This document shows positions 4,840 to 5,208 of a stretch of 5,208 nt of DNA, piece by piece. Position 1 is the stretch's first letter; every line of letters begins with the position of its first letter. The notes beneath the pieces were generated by a model. It ran no database searches. It saw nothing but the letters and a program-made list of their open reading frames with translations, and was not told where the DNA came from. This DNA comes from Pseudomonadota bacterium (lineage in GTDB: Bacteria > Pseudomonadota > Gammaproteobacteria > Acidiferrobacterales > Sulfurifustaceae): the NCBI GenBank assembly GCA_020354085.1, contig CP070641.1, positions 1,732,548 to 1,737,755 on the forward strand, read 5' to 3'. A program made the position numbers and the translations under genes.

Positions 4840-5208
4840 CTAGCCGAGCGTGGGCATAGCGAGCCCGTGGCTCTTCTTGTCCGGTTTCTCCGGCCAGCGT
4901 GACGTAACGACTTTGGTGCGCGTATAGAATGTCACGCCTTCGGGTCCATGCATGTGCAGATCACCGTAGAGCGAAGCCTTCCAGCCGCCAAAGGAAAAGA
5001 AAGCCATCGGTACCGGGATCGGTACATTGATGCCGACCATGCCGACTTCGATGTCGCGTTCGAAGCGGCGCGCCGCGGCACCTGAACTCGTGAAAATCGC
5101 CGTGCCATTGGCAAATGGGTTGCGATTGATCAGCGCAATGGCGTCGTCCAGATTATCCACGCGCAGCACGATTAGCACGGGGCCGAAGATTTCCTCGCGG
5201 TAGATCTT
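4840..5208 (-). CDS. mmsA: CoA-acylating methylmalonate-semialdehyde dehydrogenase, C-terminal part (5' end outside window)
   Basis: This is the last 122 residues of an aldehyde dehydrogenase of about 500 residues, running off the right edge. MmsA oxidises methylmalonate semialdehyde with NAD+ and CoA to propionyl-CoA, in valine, thymine and inositol breakdown. The visible part begins at the family segment KIYREEIFGPVL. It continues with NRNPFANGTAIFT, the diagnostic VGINVPIPVPMAFFSFGGWK, GDLHMHGPEGVTFYTRTK and VTSRW, and ends in AMPTLG. The VNVPIPVP segment and the terminal MPTxG tail match MmsA (including human ALDH6A1, as I remember it) and not generic aldehyde dehydrogenases. The catalytic cysteine and the nucleotide-binding fold lie outside the window, so activity cannot be judged. 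The stop codon is TAG at 4842-4840. It is transcribed toward the permease gene. Confidence 0.93.
   Translation of the reverse strand, partial: KIYREEIFGPVLIVLRVDNLDDAIALINRNPFANGTAIFTSSGAAARRFERDIEVGMVGINVPIPVPMAFFSFGGWKASLYGDLHMHGPEGVTFYTRTKVVTSRWPEKPDKKSHGLAMPTLG

Overview
The window looks like ordinary chromosomal DNA from a GC-rich proteobacterium, most likely a gammaproteobacterium. The main taxonomic clue is the GreB protein, whose short N-terminus and 'LWRVERP...GDRSENAEYIYGKKRLREIDRR' core (read in pieces) resemble gammaproteobacterial GreB more than the Burkholderia type. Kinase/WD-repeat fusions and CoA-acylating methylmalonate-semialdehyde dehydrogenase also fit Proteobacteria. No mobile element, tRNA, rRNA or CRISPR array is visible.

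Layout, left to right. A minus-strand gene (1676 down past the left edge) encodes a membrane Ser/Thr protein kinase with an extracytoplasmic WD-repeat region. It is divergent from greB (1816-2328, plus), across a 139-base spacer. Behind greB lies the least ordinary part of the window: a near-consensus sigma-54 (-24/-12) promoter at 2353-2369, a leader of about 90 bases with two small hairpins and an A-rich ribosome-binding stretch, and a 64-residue orphan protein (2472-2666). That protein has an acidic N-terminal half and a C-terminal tail built from four Arg-Pro-hydrophobic triplets. I recognise no family for it. A small two-helix membrane protein (3118-2852, minus) follows.

An intergenic stretch rich in inverted repeats (3119-3297) precedes a probable two-gene operon. 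It contains a fumarylacetoacetate-hydrolase-superfamily enzyme (3298-4068) and, 23 bases later, a TauE/SafE-type membrane permease (4092-4826). The right end holds the last 122 codons of mmsA on the minus strand, converging on the permease gene with a 13-base gap.

How the genes may work together: the hydrolase/permease pair and mmsA all suit small-carboxylate or acyl-CoA catabolism, but the substrates cannot be read from sequence and mmsA is transcribed separately. The kinase is a plausible signalling protein with no visible partner. The sigma-54 promoter implies that the orphan small protein is made on a specific signal through an enhancer-binding activator not encoded here. This sigma-54/orphan-protein unit is the best candidate for something undescribed.
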